A stretch of DNA of 64,000 bases from Rhodococcus sp. OK302 (GCF_002245895.1 NZ_NPJZ01000001.1:3632501-3696500), one strand, 5' to 3'. Positions 1 through 9,056 are shown, counted from the first letter of the stretch. Program-made: numbers and translations. Notes: generated from the letters alone by a model not told the origin.

Positions 1-318
1 CGCGACGCGTTTGTGAAAGGAGCCGCGAATGGCGTCCTGAAAACCACCTCGGCCACCAGCAATGTTGCCCATCCCGTTACAGGCGCGGCCACAACTCCCT
101 ATCAGCGGATCGCCCGTAACGGGATGGATGACGCAGTGAGCGGAGCATCCGCCGCCGTCGTCACCAAGGAGGTCACCGGCGGTGATGCCTCAATCACGGA
201 CATCACGTCCGGCGCCGTCGGTGGAGCAACGGGATCGGTGAAAGACGGATTGATTGCCCGCACCGACGATCTTGCTGCGGTGGGTGTGACGTCGAACCTT
301 CTGAACTGGAATTTCTGA
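1..318 (+). CDS. C-terminal part of an unrecognised protein (left-truncated)
   Basis: The frame is open to the left edge, so only the last 105 residues are visible; an internal GTG at 13 is not a convincing start. The visible part is rich in Ala, Gly, Thr, Ser and Val, with no Cys and no clear membrane segment, and ends in a Leu-Asn-Trp-Asn-Phe tail. This low-complexity style is common in long exported or type VII-associated actinobacterial proteins, but no domain is recognisable and no function is assigned. The stop codon is immediately followed by the ATG of the next small ORF, which suggests translational coupling. Confidence 0.5.
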   Translation, partial: RDAFVKGAANGVLKTTSATSNVAHPVTGAATTPYQRIARNGMDDAVSGASAAVVTKEVTGGDASITDITSGAVGGATGSVKDGLIARTDDLAAVGVTSNLLNWNF

Positions 319-438
319 ATGAGACGGCTTACCAGGGATTACGGTGAGGACGTGACCGTCTGCCCGGGTTGTGCCGCCGAATCGAATGGCCGCTGCACTG
401 TATGTGGCGATCGGACGCGTTCTTCTGCGCGGAGTGAC
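319..438 (+). CDS. 39-residue protein with zinc-ribbon-like Cys pairs
   Basis: The ATG directly abuts the TGA of the preceding gene. The predicted 39-residue product has Cys-Pro-Gly-Cys at residues 15-18, Cys-Thr-Val-Cys at 26-29 and a further Cys at 37, the spacing expected of a small zinc ribbon or zinc knuckle. Tight coupling to the upstream frame and a Cys arrangement unlikely by chance support a real gene. It might act as a partner or chaperone of the upstream product, but that is inference only. It is too short to name a family. Confidence 0.4.
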
Positions 439-592
439 CTGAGCCGTGCCTGAGTGCACATTAGTTCGCTATTTCGACGGGATCCCGCACATCGCATCGA
501 GTTGTGGACAAAATTACCCGGCTAGGACCGCTGATTGTGAAGGATTCAGCTCGCTCAGCGAACAGAATTCTTCACAATCAACTCATGATCGG

Positions 593-1012
593 TTACTGCG
601 CGGGATGCAAAACCAGGGAAATCGAGTTGATGCAGTACCGCTGATCTGTCGGGGTGGGGTACCCCTCGCCTTCGAAGACGTGGCCGAGGTGGCTGTGGCA
701 TTTTTTGCACACAACCTCGACGCGGCGCATGCCCAGGCTCACATCTTCTTTGAGGATCACGGCGTCGGAGTTGGCCGGATCGAAGAATGACGGCCAACCG
801 CAGTGCGATTCGAACTTCTCGGTGCTGCGGAACAGTTCGGCGCCGCAAGCCCGACAGGAGTACACACCTTCAGTAGTGGTGTTGGTGTACTCACCGACAT
901 TGGGTCGCTCGGTACCCGCTTGACGCAGGACCGCGTACTCGGCCGGGGTCAGTTTCTCTCGCCACTCGCTCTCGGTGAGGGTGACTTCGGGGACGCTGTC
1001 TGGAGAACTCAT
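593..1012 (-). CDS. msrB: Peptide-methionine (R)-S-oxide reductase MsrB
   Basis: This 139-residue cytosolic enzyme reduces the R epimer of methionine sulfoxide in proteins using thioredoxin. Two CxxC pairs (Cys-Arg-Ala-Cys near residue 53 and Cys-Lys-Lys-Cys near 102) form the structural zinc site of the common MsrB type. The family core is present: the ESHCGWPSFF block and the C-terminal RYCINSISL block with the catalytic Cys. Length is typical for a single-domain MsrB with no MsrA fusion. It is separated from the next minus-strand gene by about 10 bases, so both may share a transcript. Confidence 0.93.
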   Translation of the reverse strand: MSSPDSVPEVTLTESEWREKLTPAEYAVLRQAGTERPNVGEYTNTTTEGVYSCRACGAELFRSTEKFESHCGWPSFFDPANSDAVILKEDVSLGMRRVEVVCKKCHSHLGHVFEGEGYPTPTDQRYCINSISLVLHPAQ

Positions 1013-1021
1013 ATCTCTACG

Positions 1022-2305
1022 CTAATCCTTCACTGCAGGTTCGGCTTCGCGCGCAGGTGAAGGCGCTTCGAGTGGTGGATCCAGTAGATAGGCGGGGTCG
1101 ATTCCGCGGTCCAGTCGGCCTTCCCGTCGTGCAACGAGGTACCGGTAGCCCAAGACGCAGAAGATCACGATCAGGAGCAAACTCCAGCCGAGAGTGCTCT
1201 TCATGTACTCGGCTGCTCGGCCGAAGGCGGGCCATCGCAGTGACCACCAGTCGTCGAAGGTCATGCAACCGTAGACGGCAAGCCAGGCCGGCCAGTTTCG
1301 CATCACCGAGTTCTTGAGCATCACCGACATGAGGAGCGGGAACAGCATCATCGAGTAGTACATCTGGCCCAGTGACGGCAGCAGGAACGACGCCGTCATG
1401 ATCAAGCCGGTTGTGGTGGTGAGGAAGAACAGTTCGTCGTTGCGGTAGTAGCGGTACAGCAGCCACAGCGATACGAGGACCATGACGGCGAACATCGCTC
1501 GGAGCGACAGGATCAGCCACTCGGGCAGGCCGAAGTAGGCGCCGTTCCCCACGATCGAACTGTTGAAGTAGTCGCGAGATTCCAGCAGATACGGGACGGT
1601 GCGTTCGACAAACGCCATCGGATCGGCAGAAAGCGGTACTGCGACGACGGTGAGGATGAACGGGATTCCGAGTGCGGTGACAAATACCTTCCACTGCCCA
1701 CGGACCAACGGCAGCAACAGAAGTGGGGCCAGTGTGGGCTTGATGGCGAGGGTGATACCGATTGCGGCGCCTGCCCACAGGTCTTTTCGGCGCATCAGGA
1801 ACAGCAGGAATGCCATTTCGCTGAGTAGCACGATGCCGTTGATATTGGTGAAGATCAGAGTGTTGGTGACCGTCTCCGACGTGAACGCAGCCAGAACGAC
1901 GATCGGTGCGGCGATGGAGCTGATCTTCAGATCGAACAGGCGCAGCAGTAGATACAACGCGACCAGGACGGCAACTGCGTTGACACCGATGAAAAGCCAG
2001 CGGGACCGTTCCGGATCCAGGATGGAGAGTGGTGCCATCAACAGCGAACCGGATGGTGGGTAGAGGTAATGCGGATCTACCGAATTGAAGTCGGCGGTGT
2101 ACACCGGTCGGCCGTTCCAGAACGCCAGAGCTGCGTTGTAAACCGGCCGGAAGTCATCGGTGATCGCCCCGTTGACGGCTTTGACGACGACGCGATTGAT
2201 CACGGTCATCACGGCGATCGGCCACAAAACGTAGTTGACGACTTGTTGGGTTGTCCGCCCTGTACGAGGCTCGAGCTGTCTAAGGAACACTTCGGAACGG
2301 TACAC
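1022..2305 (-). CDS. Polyprenol-phosphate-mannose-dependent membrane glycosyltransferase (GT87/DUF2029-like)
   Basis: The protein is multi-spanning, with about ten hydrophobic segments and a charged cytosolic tail. It resembles actinobacterial DUF2029 (GT87, GT-C fold) transferases that move mannose from polyprenyl-phosphate mannose onto lipomannan or related envelope glycans. An early Asp-Phe-Asn-Ser-Val-Asp and Tyr-Leu-Tyr-Pro-Pro stretch fits the periplasmic loop where these enzymes keep acidic residues. The open frame extends upstream into the neighbouring hydrolase gene with non-conserved sequence, so I place the start at the GTG at 2305; the GTG at 2290 is an alternative. The exact acceptor is unknown. 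Confidence 0.72.
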   Translation of the reverse strand: MYRSEVFLRQLEPRTGRTTQQVVNYVLWPIAVMTVINRVVVKAVNGAITDDFRPVYNAALAFWNGRPVYTADFNSVDPHYLYPPSGSLLMAPLSILDPERSRWLFIGVNAVAVLVALYLLLRLFDLKISSIAAPIVVLAAFTSETVTNTLIFTNINGIVLLSEMAFLLFLMRRKDLWAGAAIGITLAIKPTLAPLLLLPLVRGQWKVFVTALGIPFILTVVAVPLSADPMAFVERTVPYLLESRDYFNSSIVGNGAYFGLPEWLILSLRAMFAVMVLVSLWLLYRYYRNDELFFLTTTTGLIMTASFLLPSLGQMYYSMMLFPLLMSVMLKNSVMRNWPAWLAVYGCMTFDDWWSLRWPAFGRAAEYMKSTLGWSLLLIVIFCVLGYRYLVARREGRLDRGIDPAYLLDPPLEAPSPAREAEPAVKD

Positions 2306-2366
2306 CGAAGGGTGACCGTAATAGGGGATGCACCCTAATTTGCGAAGTGGGGAGCGTCGCAACGTG

Positions 2367-3923
2367 TCAGGCGGGGCAGACACTTCCGTTGGACGGCAAG
2401 GCTTGATTGTCGAGGTAGGACACGGCGGCCTTCTGTGCGCAGTTGGATTGCATCGCGGGGTGACCGGCGCCTTGCCAGTCGAGGGTGGCGAACCGGGTTC
2501 CCGCATTGGTGACCACTCCGGTGACGCTGGCCAGTCCGCTGTTGCCGACGGCGGGATCTGCCTGGCCGCTCAACACGAGGACCGTCGGTTTCAGAGTGGT
2601 CGGTAGGGGAGTCGGGGTGGTGGTCGGCCAGCTGGCGCACGCCAACAGCCCAAGGGCGGCTTCGTTCCCGAACACCGGATAGGCGCCGCCCCACGTCTGC
2701 TGCAATTCGCGTGCACGTCCGACGCCCGGCCACTGCCCACCGTCGGTGCAGCGTCCGACAAACTGACCGTCGCTGCCCAGATCCTTCTCGGCCGCGGCGG
2801 CGCGTTCACGCATCGGCACCGGATTCCCGGTACCGAGCGCGCTCAGGGCGTCGGCGAGGGCCGTGGTGTCGAGCTGCCGGTTCTGTCCGGAGATCCCGAG
2901 GCTCGCGGAGATGGCGTTCGCGAGCGACGACGCCGACAACGGGCGGAACTCTCCCTTCCGGGCTCGTTCCATCAGTGTGACGACGGCGGCGTGTGGATCG
3001 GGCCCGAGGGAGCACGAGAGTGCGGCGCAACGCGTGGCGAACGCTGTGAGAGCGGCTTCCTGTCCTCGGACGTGGCTTTCGGCCTCGGTAGCCGCGTCAG
3101 TGGCAACCGGGGCCGGTGAGTCGAGTATCAGCCGGGCAAGGTTGTCGGGATGGGCTGCGGCGTAGCTCAACGCAATGTCGGATCCGGAACCGGCGGCCCA
3201 GAGTGCAATCGTGTCGACGCCCCAGCGCGAGCGCAGTGCCTCGATGTCTTGGGCGGCCGCGTCGGCGCCGAACTTCAGTTCCTGCGGTTCCAGGTAGTCG
3301 GTGCACGCAATGGTGGCGTCGTGGCCGAGTTCGGAGACGGCGTCGGCGGCATCGCCCGAAGTGCTCGGTTCGAATTGACCGAGGTCGGCGAGCCCGCGGC
3401 GGATGTCCGGTTCCATGCATTCGATGGGCGTCGAGCGGTCGATTCCGCGGCGATCGAGTGCGACGACCGGGTGGGCGGCAAGTACGGCTGTCAGACCGGA
3501 CGATCCCAGCATCGCCAGGGTGCTTCCGGACGAGCGATCGGTTCCGGATGTAAATACGACGGGATAGGCGTCAGCCGGCGTCGAGGACGTTCGGGCGCGG
3601 GTGGCGGCGGCCGTGAATGTTCCGTCGATCTGGCCGCTGACATCGATGGGCGCGCTGAACTCGGCGCATTCGAGGATGACGCCGGCGGTTGCAGCGGTCA
3701 ACGCCCGATCGCTCAGCGATGTTCCGCTGCAGTCGCGCCAGGGGAGGTCGTTGCTCGGGACAGCAGGTTCGGGGACAGGCGGACTCACGGTGCCCGACGC
3801 GTCGGTTGTGGCCGGGGTTCCACCGGTGTGACCTTCGACCGCTACGACAGGGCGAAGTGAGGGGCCCGCTCCGCAGGCACAACACGTCGCCAGGACTACT
3901 GCAATCAAAGCCGCTCTGCGCAT
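2367..3923 (-). CDS. Exported alpha/beta hydrolase, TAP-like family
   Basis: The 518-residue protein starts with a signal sequence (Arg-Arg, a hydrophobic stretch, then a Cys-rich ATCCACG segment near residues 12-18), so it is exported and possibly lipid-anchored, although the lipobox is not canonical. A hydrolase core follows, with the nucleophile elbow Ala-Gly-Ser-Gly-Ser-Asp near residue 247. The C-terminal TAP-like part holds the Gly-Gln-Ala-Asp-Pro acid region and a Gly-His-Pro-Ala catalytic His. This is the architecture of tripeptidyl-aminopeptidase-like mycobacterial exported hydrolases such as Hip1/SlpE. It could be a peptidase or an esterase; substrate unknown. Confidence 0.85.
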   Translation of the reverse strand: MRRAALIAVVLATCCACGAGPSLRPVVAVEGHTGGTPATTDASGTVSPPVPEPAVPSNDLPWRDCSGTSLSDRALTAATAGVILECAEFSAPIDVSGQIDGTFTAAATRARTSSTPADAYPVVFTSGTDRSSGSTLAMLGSSGLTAVLAAHPVVALDRRGIDRSTPIECMEPDIRRGLADLGQFEPSTSGDAADAVSELGHDATIACTDYLEPQELKFGADAAAQDIEALRSRWGVDTIALWAAGSGSDIALSYAAAHPDNLARLILDSPAPVATDAATEAESHVRGQEAALTAFATRCAALSCSLGPDPHAAVVTLMERARKGEFRPLSASSLANAISASLGISGQNRQLDTTALADALSALGTGNPVPMRERAAAAEKDLGSDGQFVGRCTDGGQWPGVGRARELQQTWGGAYPVFGNEAALGLLACASWPTTTPTPLPTTLKPTVLVLSGQADPAVGNSGLASVTGVVTNAGTRFATLDWQGAGHPAMQSNCAQKAAVSYLDNQALPSNGSVCPA

Positions 3924-3942
3924 GCCGACCAGAGTGCCAGGT

Positions 3943-4713
3943 TCAGTGCCGCGGGCGGCGACGAACCCACCGCGAGAGAATCGTGCCGTCGGCGTCGGTG
4001 AGGATGTGTGCGGGTGTCATCGGGGTGGGTAGGGCGTGGGGGGAGGTTGCAATTCGTCCGGCCGCGCCGCCGACGAGTTGCGGTGAGGTGGTGATGCACA
4101 GTTCGTCGACCGCGTCGTCTGCGATCAGTTGGCCGAACAGGGAAGGTCCACCCTCACAAAGGATTCGAGGCAGATTCAACTGGGAGACTGCCTTCTCGAT
4201 ATCGATGCTCCGCACCGCGGGATTGTCGCTCCGGTGAATGTCGGCACCGGCTGCGCGAAGGTTCGCGACGGCGACGGGGTCTGCGTCGCGGCCGACGAGG
4301 AGGATCGGAGGAACCGTGGTGTCTCGGAACAATCGACTGTCCGGGTCGACCGATGCACGTGCCGAGACGATCAGAATTGGCGGCACGGGTGCCAGGCCCG
4401 CGTCGACGCGGCGTTCCTGAGCGTCGTCGCTCATCACAGCTCCGCCGTAATTTTCGGAGCGAGCAGTACCGGCTCCGACAACCACGACGTCGCAGAGTTC
4501 CCGCAAAATTCCGAACACAGTCTTGTCAGCCGGGGTGCCCAGGCCACCGCTCACGCCGCTGACGGAGACGGCCCCGTCGATGCTCGATACAAAATTCACG
4601 CGCAGCCAGGGGTGCGTGAGATTTTCCGGGTAGGCGTAGAGCGCACGGAGGCCGTCCGGATCCTCCGGTGTGAAGTAGGTCGCAATATGCGTACGGTGCA
4701 TAGGAGAGATCAC
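3943..4713 (-). CDS. RibD C-terminal-domain pyrimidine reductase family protein
   Basis: The 256-residue protein has the dihydrofolate-reductase-like fold of the RibD reductase domain. An N-terminal NFVSSIDGAVS block, a conserved Gly-Thr-Pro-Ala-Asp-Lys segment, and a C-terminal Leu-Cys-Glu-Gly-Gly-Pro-Ser-Leu-Phe segment are all seen in NADPH-dependent reductases of 5-amino-6-ribosylamino-uracil type substrates. The deaminase half of classic RibD is absent, so this is the standalone reductase form common in Actinobacteria; whether it serves riboflavin synthesis or another reduction is open. I chose the GTG at 4713 because it lies just downstream of a possible -10 hexamer; the ATG at 4701 is an alternative. 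Confidence 0.8.
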   Translation of the reverse strand: MISPMHRTHIATYFTPEDPDGLRALYAYPENLTHPWLRVNFVSSIDGAVSVSGVSGGLGTPADKTVFGILRELCDVVVVGAGTARSENYGGAVMSDDAQERRVDAGLAPVPPILIVSARASVDPDSRLFRDTTVPPILLVGRDADPVAVANLRAAGADIHRSDNPAVRSIDIEKAVSQLNLPRILCEGGPSLFGQLIADDAVDELCITTSPQLVGGAAGRIATSPHALPTPMTPAHILTDADGTILSRWVRRRPRH

Positions 4714-4719
4714 ACCACG

Positions 4720-4725
4720 TAGATA
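4720..4725. promoter_or_regulatory. Possible shared -10 element for divergent leaderless genes
   Basis: TAGATA on the plus strand reads TATCTA on the minus strand. It lies 10 bases before the zapE ATG and 6 bases before the GTG of the reductase gene. Neither gene has a properly spaced Shine-Dalgarno sequence, which would fit leaderless transcripts, common in Actinobacteria. This is inference from spacing only. Confidence 0.3.
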
Positions 4726-4735
4726 CGCTTGAGGG

Positions 4736-5752
4736 ATGCATGAACGTCTTGTCGATCGCAGCCCGGTGGTACCCGCCGATCAATTGGTAGCTCAAATGGT
4801 CCCACCCGCAATGTTCGACGAGGTGAGTTTCGCTTCCTACATTCCTGATCCCAAGGAACCGAGCCAGTCGGCTGCTGTCGCCAAGGCCGAGGAATTCTCC
4901 AAGCGCGTAGCCAAGATTCGTGGCGGTGGACGTCGCGGATTGTTCGGCAAGAAGACTCCGTCGACCGGTGCTGGTCTGTACCTCGACGGCGGTTTCGGTG
5001 TCGGTAAGACGCACCTTCTGGCGTCGATTTTCCACAGTGTTCCTTCGCCCAAAGCCTTCGGCACCTTCGTCGAGTTGACCCATGTTGTGGGCGCGCTCGG
5101 CTTCAACAAGGCCGTCGAGGCGTTCTCCGAGCACAGCGTTCTGTGCATCGACGAATTCGAGCTCGACGATCCGGGCGACACCATGCTCGTCTCGCGGTTG
5201 CTCTCGGAGCTTTCGGCACGCGGCGTGTCGATCATCGCGACATCCAACACGTTGCCGGGCCAGTTGGGTGAGGGCCGTTTCGCAGCGCAGGACTTCTTGC
5301 GCGAGATCAAGAAGCTCGGATCGATCTTCGAGACCATTCGTGTCGACGGTCCCGACTACCGTCACCGCGACCTGCCGCCGGCCCCCGATCCGATTTCCTC
5401 GGATGAGCTGGTGACGCGTGCGGCGTCCATCGACGGCGCAACACTCGATAACTTCGACGAGCTGTGCAAGCACCTCAGCACGTTGCATCCGTCGCGGTAC
5501 AACAAGCTGGTCGAGGGCGTTCGCGCTGTCTTCATCGACGGCGTTCACCCCGCAACAGACCAGTCGGTGGCTCTGCGTTTCGTGGTTCTTGCCGACCGCC
5601 TCTACGACGCGAGCATCCCGGTCACCGTTTCCGGTGCACGTCTCGACGAAATCTTCACCCCGGAGATGCTGGCCGGCGGTTACAAGAAGAAGTACCTCCG
5701 TGCGACGTCGCGTCTGCTCGCTCTGTCGCGCTTCGAGGTTGCAGCCAACTAG
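4736..5752 (+). CDS. zapE: ZapE/AFG1-type cell-division ATPase
   Basis: This 338-residue P-loop ATPase has a Walker A Gly-Gly-Phe-Gly-Val-Gly-Lys-Thr-His at about residues 84-92 and a Walker B Leu-Cys-Ile-Asp-Glu-Phe near 140. The family segment SLLSELSARG and a SNTLP-type sensor follow. ZapE proteins are AAA-type ATPases that in E. coli modulate the Z ring; eukaryotic relatives (AFG1/LACE1) act in mitochondrial protein quality control. Length is normal. The start codon directly follows a GAGGG string, too close to be a ribosome-binding site, so a leaderless message is likely. It is divergent from the reductase gene. Confidence 0.88.
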   Translation: MHERLVDRSPVVPADQLVAQMVPPAMFDEVSFASYIPDPKEPSQSAAVAKAEEFSKRVAKIRGGGRRGLFGKKTPSTGAGLYLDGGFGVGKTHLLASIFHSVPSPKAFGTFVELTHVVGALGFNKAVEAFSEHSVLCIDEFELDDPGDTMLVSRLLSELSARGVSIIATSNTLPGQLGEGRFAAQDFLREIKKLGSIFETIRVDGPDYRHRDLPPAPDPISSDELVTRAASIDGATLDNFDELCKHLSTLHPSRYNKLVEGVRAVFIDGVHPATDQSVALRFVVLADRLYDASIPVTVSGARLDEIFTPEMLAGGYKKKYLRATSRLLALSRFEVAAN

Positions 5753-6282
5753 TTAGACCGCTCGCTCCATCACGAAATCGTGATGGAGTTGGGCGCCGAC
5801 GACAAACGTCTTGGTACCGACCTGCGTGAACCCCTTTTTGTGTAGAACTTCTGCGCGCGCACGTTCTCCTGGTTCACTCCGAGCCAGATTCCCGCGCTGC
5901 CACACTTCTGTGCGTGTGAAATAGCCGCGTCCATAAGCGCTGCGGCAGCACCGCTTCCGTGATTTCCGGGCAGAACGTACAGCTTGCTCAGTTCGGTGGT
6001 CGGTCGCAGGGTCAGCGCGGCCTGCACATCTGGATCGGTGGGCTCATCGTCGATCAGCATCGCGTATCCGACGATGGCGTCGCCGGAGATGACCTTGAGG
6101 ACAGTGCGCGTCGGGTCCGTCAGGTATTCGGAGAACTTGTCGACGGACAGAACGTTGTCGATGAATGCACTGATGTCATCGTCGGAAGCGTCTGGTGGAC
6201 AGGCGAGGGGGAATGTCACCGCCGCCACATCGGCGATGGCTTCGGAGTCCCAGATTCCAGCTCGGTCAACGGTGATCGTCAC
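5753..6282 (-). pseudogene. GNAT-family N-acetyltransferase gene with a one-base frameshift
   Basis: From the GTG at 6282, preceded by AAGGGCAG, the frame encodes a GNAT acetyltransferase with the acetyl-CoA loop region LSKLYVLPGNHGSGAAAALM. Translation is normal until the run of five T and four C at 5831-5839 (plus strand), where the frame slips into a nonsense tail ending at 5770. Adding one base in the run restores the classic C-terminus (Gly-Phe-Thr-Gln-Val-Gly-Thr-Lys-Thr-Phe-Val-Val-Gly, then His-Asp-Phe-Val-Met-Glu) and a stop at 5753-5755, next to the zapE stop. This is either a recent mutation or a homopolymer sequencing error. I favour an otherwise intact gene, because no other damage is visible. 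Confidence 0.75.
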
Positions 6283-6351
6283 GTAAATTCTGCCCTTCGT
6301 GCACGTGCATTGGTGCGACAAGTACATCACTTGCCGCACCGCACACGACTG

Positions 6352-7545
6352 TCAGGCTTTCTCGGGTACCTCGGCTGTCAATTGCTTCACGGCGAAGACG
6401 GGGGCCAAGGCGATCAGAATTCCGCAGAAGACCAGCGGAATCAGGAATCCGACCCGCAAGTCGCTGACTGCGGCCACGGCTCCGACAATTCCGCCGCCGA
6501 CTACCGTTCCGACATAGTTGAAGAGGTTGATGCGTGCGATGACGGCGTCGACCTGACCGGGCGCAGCCATACGTCCGGCGGCGCTGAAGCAGATCGGGGC
6601 GATGACCGGGACACCGATACCGACGATCGTGAAGCCGATGATGGCAACGACGGGGGACTGCGAAGTCACGACAACGGCCATGCCGGCGACACCGATCAGC
6701 GAACCGATTCGAACGACGGTGATTTCCCCGAATTTGCTCACCCAGTAGTCGCCCGTCAATCGGGCGACGAGTGCGGCAATCTGGTACGCCGCGACCGAGA
6801 GTGCAGCAGTGCTGGTGTCTGCCAGCAGGTCGTCTTCGAGGAACATGGTGGACCAGTTGCCCACGCTGAAGTCGACGGCATAGAAGAGGGCCATCGCGAC
6901 GCCGAGAAGGATGAAGACTCGCATCGGAACCGTGAGGTCGATCTTGCCGGATGTGCCGGCGTCGACGGACTTGGTTTCGGAACGATTGAGGAACTGCGGG
7001 CCGAAGGCCAGAAGTAGAAGTCCGACAAGGATTCCCGCGCACAACTGGATTGTTCGTACCGAAAGATCGAGTTCTGATGCGGCAGAGACGAACAGGGCTC
7101 CGACAATGGCGCCGACACTCCACGAGGCGTGGAACGAGCTCAGAATGAAGCGTCCCTTGGCGTGTTGGATCGAGACGGCTTGCATGTTCGCGGCAGCATC
7201 GACCATACCGAGTCCGATGCCGTAGATCGCGAGGAAGACGAAGAAGGCAATCTGGTTCGGGGCAATTCCGATAGCTCCGCCGAAGATCGCGATGACGGCG
7301 AGGCCCGCGCGCAGTGTCGTCTTGCTCGATGTCCGTACTGCGATCACTTCGGCGAGGACACTGCCGAGGCCTGCGATGACCGACACGATAACGACAGCGA
7401 CAACGACGAGGCTGTCGCTGAGTTCGAGAAGATCCCGAAATTTGGGAAGCTGCGTCAAGATCGTGGCGAGCAGAAATCCTTGGAGTGCGAACGCCACTGA
7501 TGTGGCGATCCGTGCCCTGGTCAGGGTGCGGGGAAGATCCGTCAT
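6352..7545 (-). CDS. Major facilitator superfamily transporter
   Basis: The 397-residue integral membrane protein has twelve hydrophobic segments in the usual two six-helix halves. An Arg-rich N-terminus leads into TM1 (SVAFALQGFLLATILTQLPK). It looks like the FucP/YbjJ-like branch of MFS permeases. The substrate cannot be read from sequence. It is divergent from the GH1 beta-glucosidase gene across about 125 bases. Co-location with a glucosidase suggests sugar or glycoside transport, but that is weak inference. Confidence 0.82.
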   Translation of the reverse strand: MTDLPRTLTRARIATSVAFALQGFLLATILTQLPKFRDLLELSDSLVVVAVVIVSVIAGLGSVLAEVIAVRTSSKTTLRAGLAVIAIFGGAIGIAPNQIAFFVFLAIYGIGLGMVDAAANMQAVSIQHAKGRFILSSFHASWSVGAIVGALFVSAASELDLSVRTIQLCAGILVGLLLLAFGPQFLNRSETKSVDAGTSGKIDLTVPMRVFILLGVAMALFYAVDFSVGNWSTMFLEDDLLADTSTAALSVAAYQIAALVARLTGDYWVSKFGEITVVRIGSLIGVAGMAVVVTSQSPVVAIIGFTIVGIGVPVIAPICFSAAGRMAAPGQVDAVIARINLFNYVGTVVGGGIVGAVAAVSDLRVGFLIPLVFCGILIALAPVFAVKQLTAEVPEKA

Positions 7546-7670
7546 GAAGCGCGGCCTTTGTCTCGTCTGTCTCGTTCGGTCGGGATGGCTGAACGGTACT
7601 TGATCGTCGTACTGGTCGAGTGTCCAACAAAGGTGAGAGTTTTGCAGCGTTCTTTGATTAACTGACCCAC

Positions 7671-9056
7671 ATGAGTTTGCAACCTGTACCAGAATTTCCG
7701 CCCGCTTTCGTATGGGGGACCGCCACTGCGGCGTACCAAATCGAGGGAGCTGTGGCCGAAGACGGTCGCGGACGCTCGATTTGGGACGACTTCTGTGACC
7801 GTCCCGGAGCGATTATCGGTGGTGAGACCGGCGTCGTCGCCGCTGATCACTATCACCGCTGGGAATCCGATGTAGACCTGATGGCCACACTCGGCCTCGA
7901 CGCGTATCGACTGTCCCTGTCCTGGTCGCGGATCCTTCCGACCGGAACGGGTCAGGTGAACGTCAAGGGTCTCGACTTCTACGACCGGATTATCGATCGA
8001 CTGTGCGACGCCGGAATTACACCCGCGGTCACGCTTTATCACTGGGATCTGCCGTCGGCGCTGCAAGAGCAGGGCGGTTGGATGAACCGTGACACGGCTT
8101 TTCGGTTGGGGGAGTACGCGCAGATCGTGGGCGAGAAGTTCGCGGATCGCGTCGGAATGTGGATGCCGCTCAACGAACCGGTGGTTCACACCCTGTACGG
8201 GCATGCACTCGGCGTTCACGCTCCCGGCCTTGCACTCGGATTCGAGGCGTTCCAAGCTGCACACCACCAACTGCTCGGACACGGACTCGCGGTCAACGCG
8301 CTGCGTTCGGCCGGTTGCTCCAACATCGGCATCGCGTCGAATCACGCTCCGGTGCGTGCCGCGTCGGAGTCACCCGAAGACGTCATGGCAGCCGACATTT
8401 ACGACCACGTCGTCAACTGGATGTTCGCGGATCCGGTGCTGGTCGGAAAATACCCGGCCGACGAGTTCGCTCAGCTTCTCAGTGGGCCGATCGACGAGGA
8501 TCTGAAAATCATTGCCGCGCCACTGGACTGGTACGGGATCAACTATTACGAGCCCACGATGATTGCGGCACCGGTCGAGGGTGAGGGCACCGCGGGTGTT
8601 CTCGAGATCGATCTGCCGCCGGGATTGCCGTTCGCTCCGGTTGCGATAACCGGTTATCCGACAACAGATTTCGGCTGGCCGATCATTCCCGAGGGTCTCG
8701 GTGAGATTCTGCGAACCTTCAAGTCCCGATTCGGTGACGCGCTGCCCCCGATCTACATCACCGAAAGCGGGTGCTCGTTCCACGACGCTCCGAATGAGGC
8801 CGGCGAGGTCCACGATCCCGCTCGCATCGACTACCACGACGCGCATCTGCGTTCGCTGCGATCCGCCATGGACGACGGCGTCGACGTGCAGGGTTACTTT
8901 GTGTGGTCGATGCTCGACAACTTCGAATGGGCGGCCGGCTACAAGGAGCGGTTCGGCCTGGTCCACGTTGATTTCGAGACGCAGAAGCGGACGCCGAAAG
9001 ACTCGTTCGAGTGGTATCGCGAGTTGATCTCAGCTCACAAGGCGGCGCGGGTCTAG
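7671..9056 (+). CDS. Glycoside hydrolase family 1 beta-glucosidase
   Basis: The 461-residue cytosolic protein has the full GH1 signature. The N-terminal block FVWGTATAAYQIEGA is followed by the acid/base motif Leu-Asn-Glu-Pro (Glu near residue 169) and the nucleophile motif Ile-Thr-Glu-Ser-Gly (Glu near residue 365), where most family members have Thr-Glu-Asn-Gly. The C-terminal block MLDNFEWAAGYKERFGLVHVDF is intact. It hydrolyses beta-glucosides or related beta-glycosides with retention of configuration. No signal peptide is present, so substrates must be imported, perhaps by the divergent MFS protein. Confidence 0.93.
   Translation: MSLQPVPEFPPAFVWGTATAAYQIEGAVAEDGRGRSIWDDFCDRPGAIIGGETGVVAADHYHRWESDVDLMATLGLDAYRLSLSWSRILPTGTGQVNVKGLDFYDRIIDRLCDAGITPAVTLYHWDLPSALQEQGGWMNRDTAFRLGEYAQIVGEKFADRVGMWMPLNEPVVHTLYGHALGVHAPGLALGFEAFQAAHHQLLGHGLAVNALRSAGCSNIGIASNHAPVRAASESPEDVMAADIYDHVVNWMFADPVLVGKYPADEFAQLLSGPIDEDLKIIAAPLDWYGINYYEPTMIAAPVEGEGTAGVLEIDLPPGLPFAPVAITGYPTTDFGWPIIPEGLGEILRTFKSRFGDALPPIYITESGCSFHDAPNEAGEVHDPARIDYHDAHLRSLRSAMDDGVDVQGYFVWSMLDNFEWAAGYKERFGLVHVDFETQKRTPKDSFEWYRELISAHKAARV

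Noticed and set aside
2306..2506. Longer N-terminus for the GT87-like protein up to 2506
   Set aside because: It would overlap the 3' end of the hydrolase gene by about 140 bases and has a Pro/Arg-rich shadow-frame composition.
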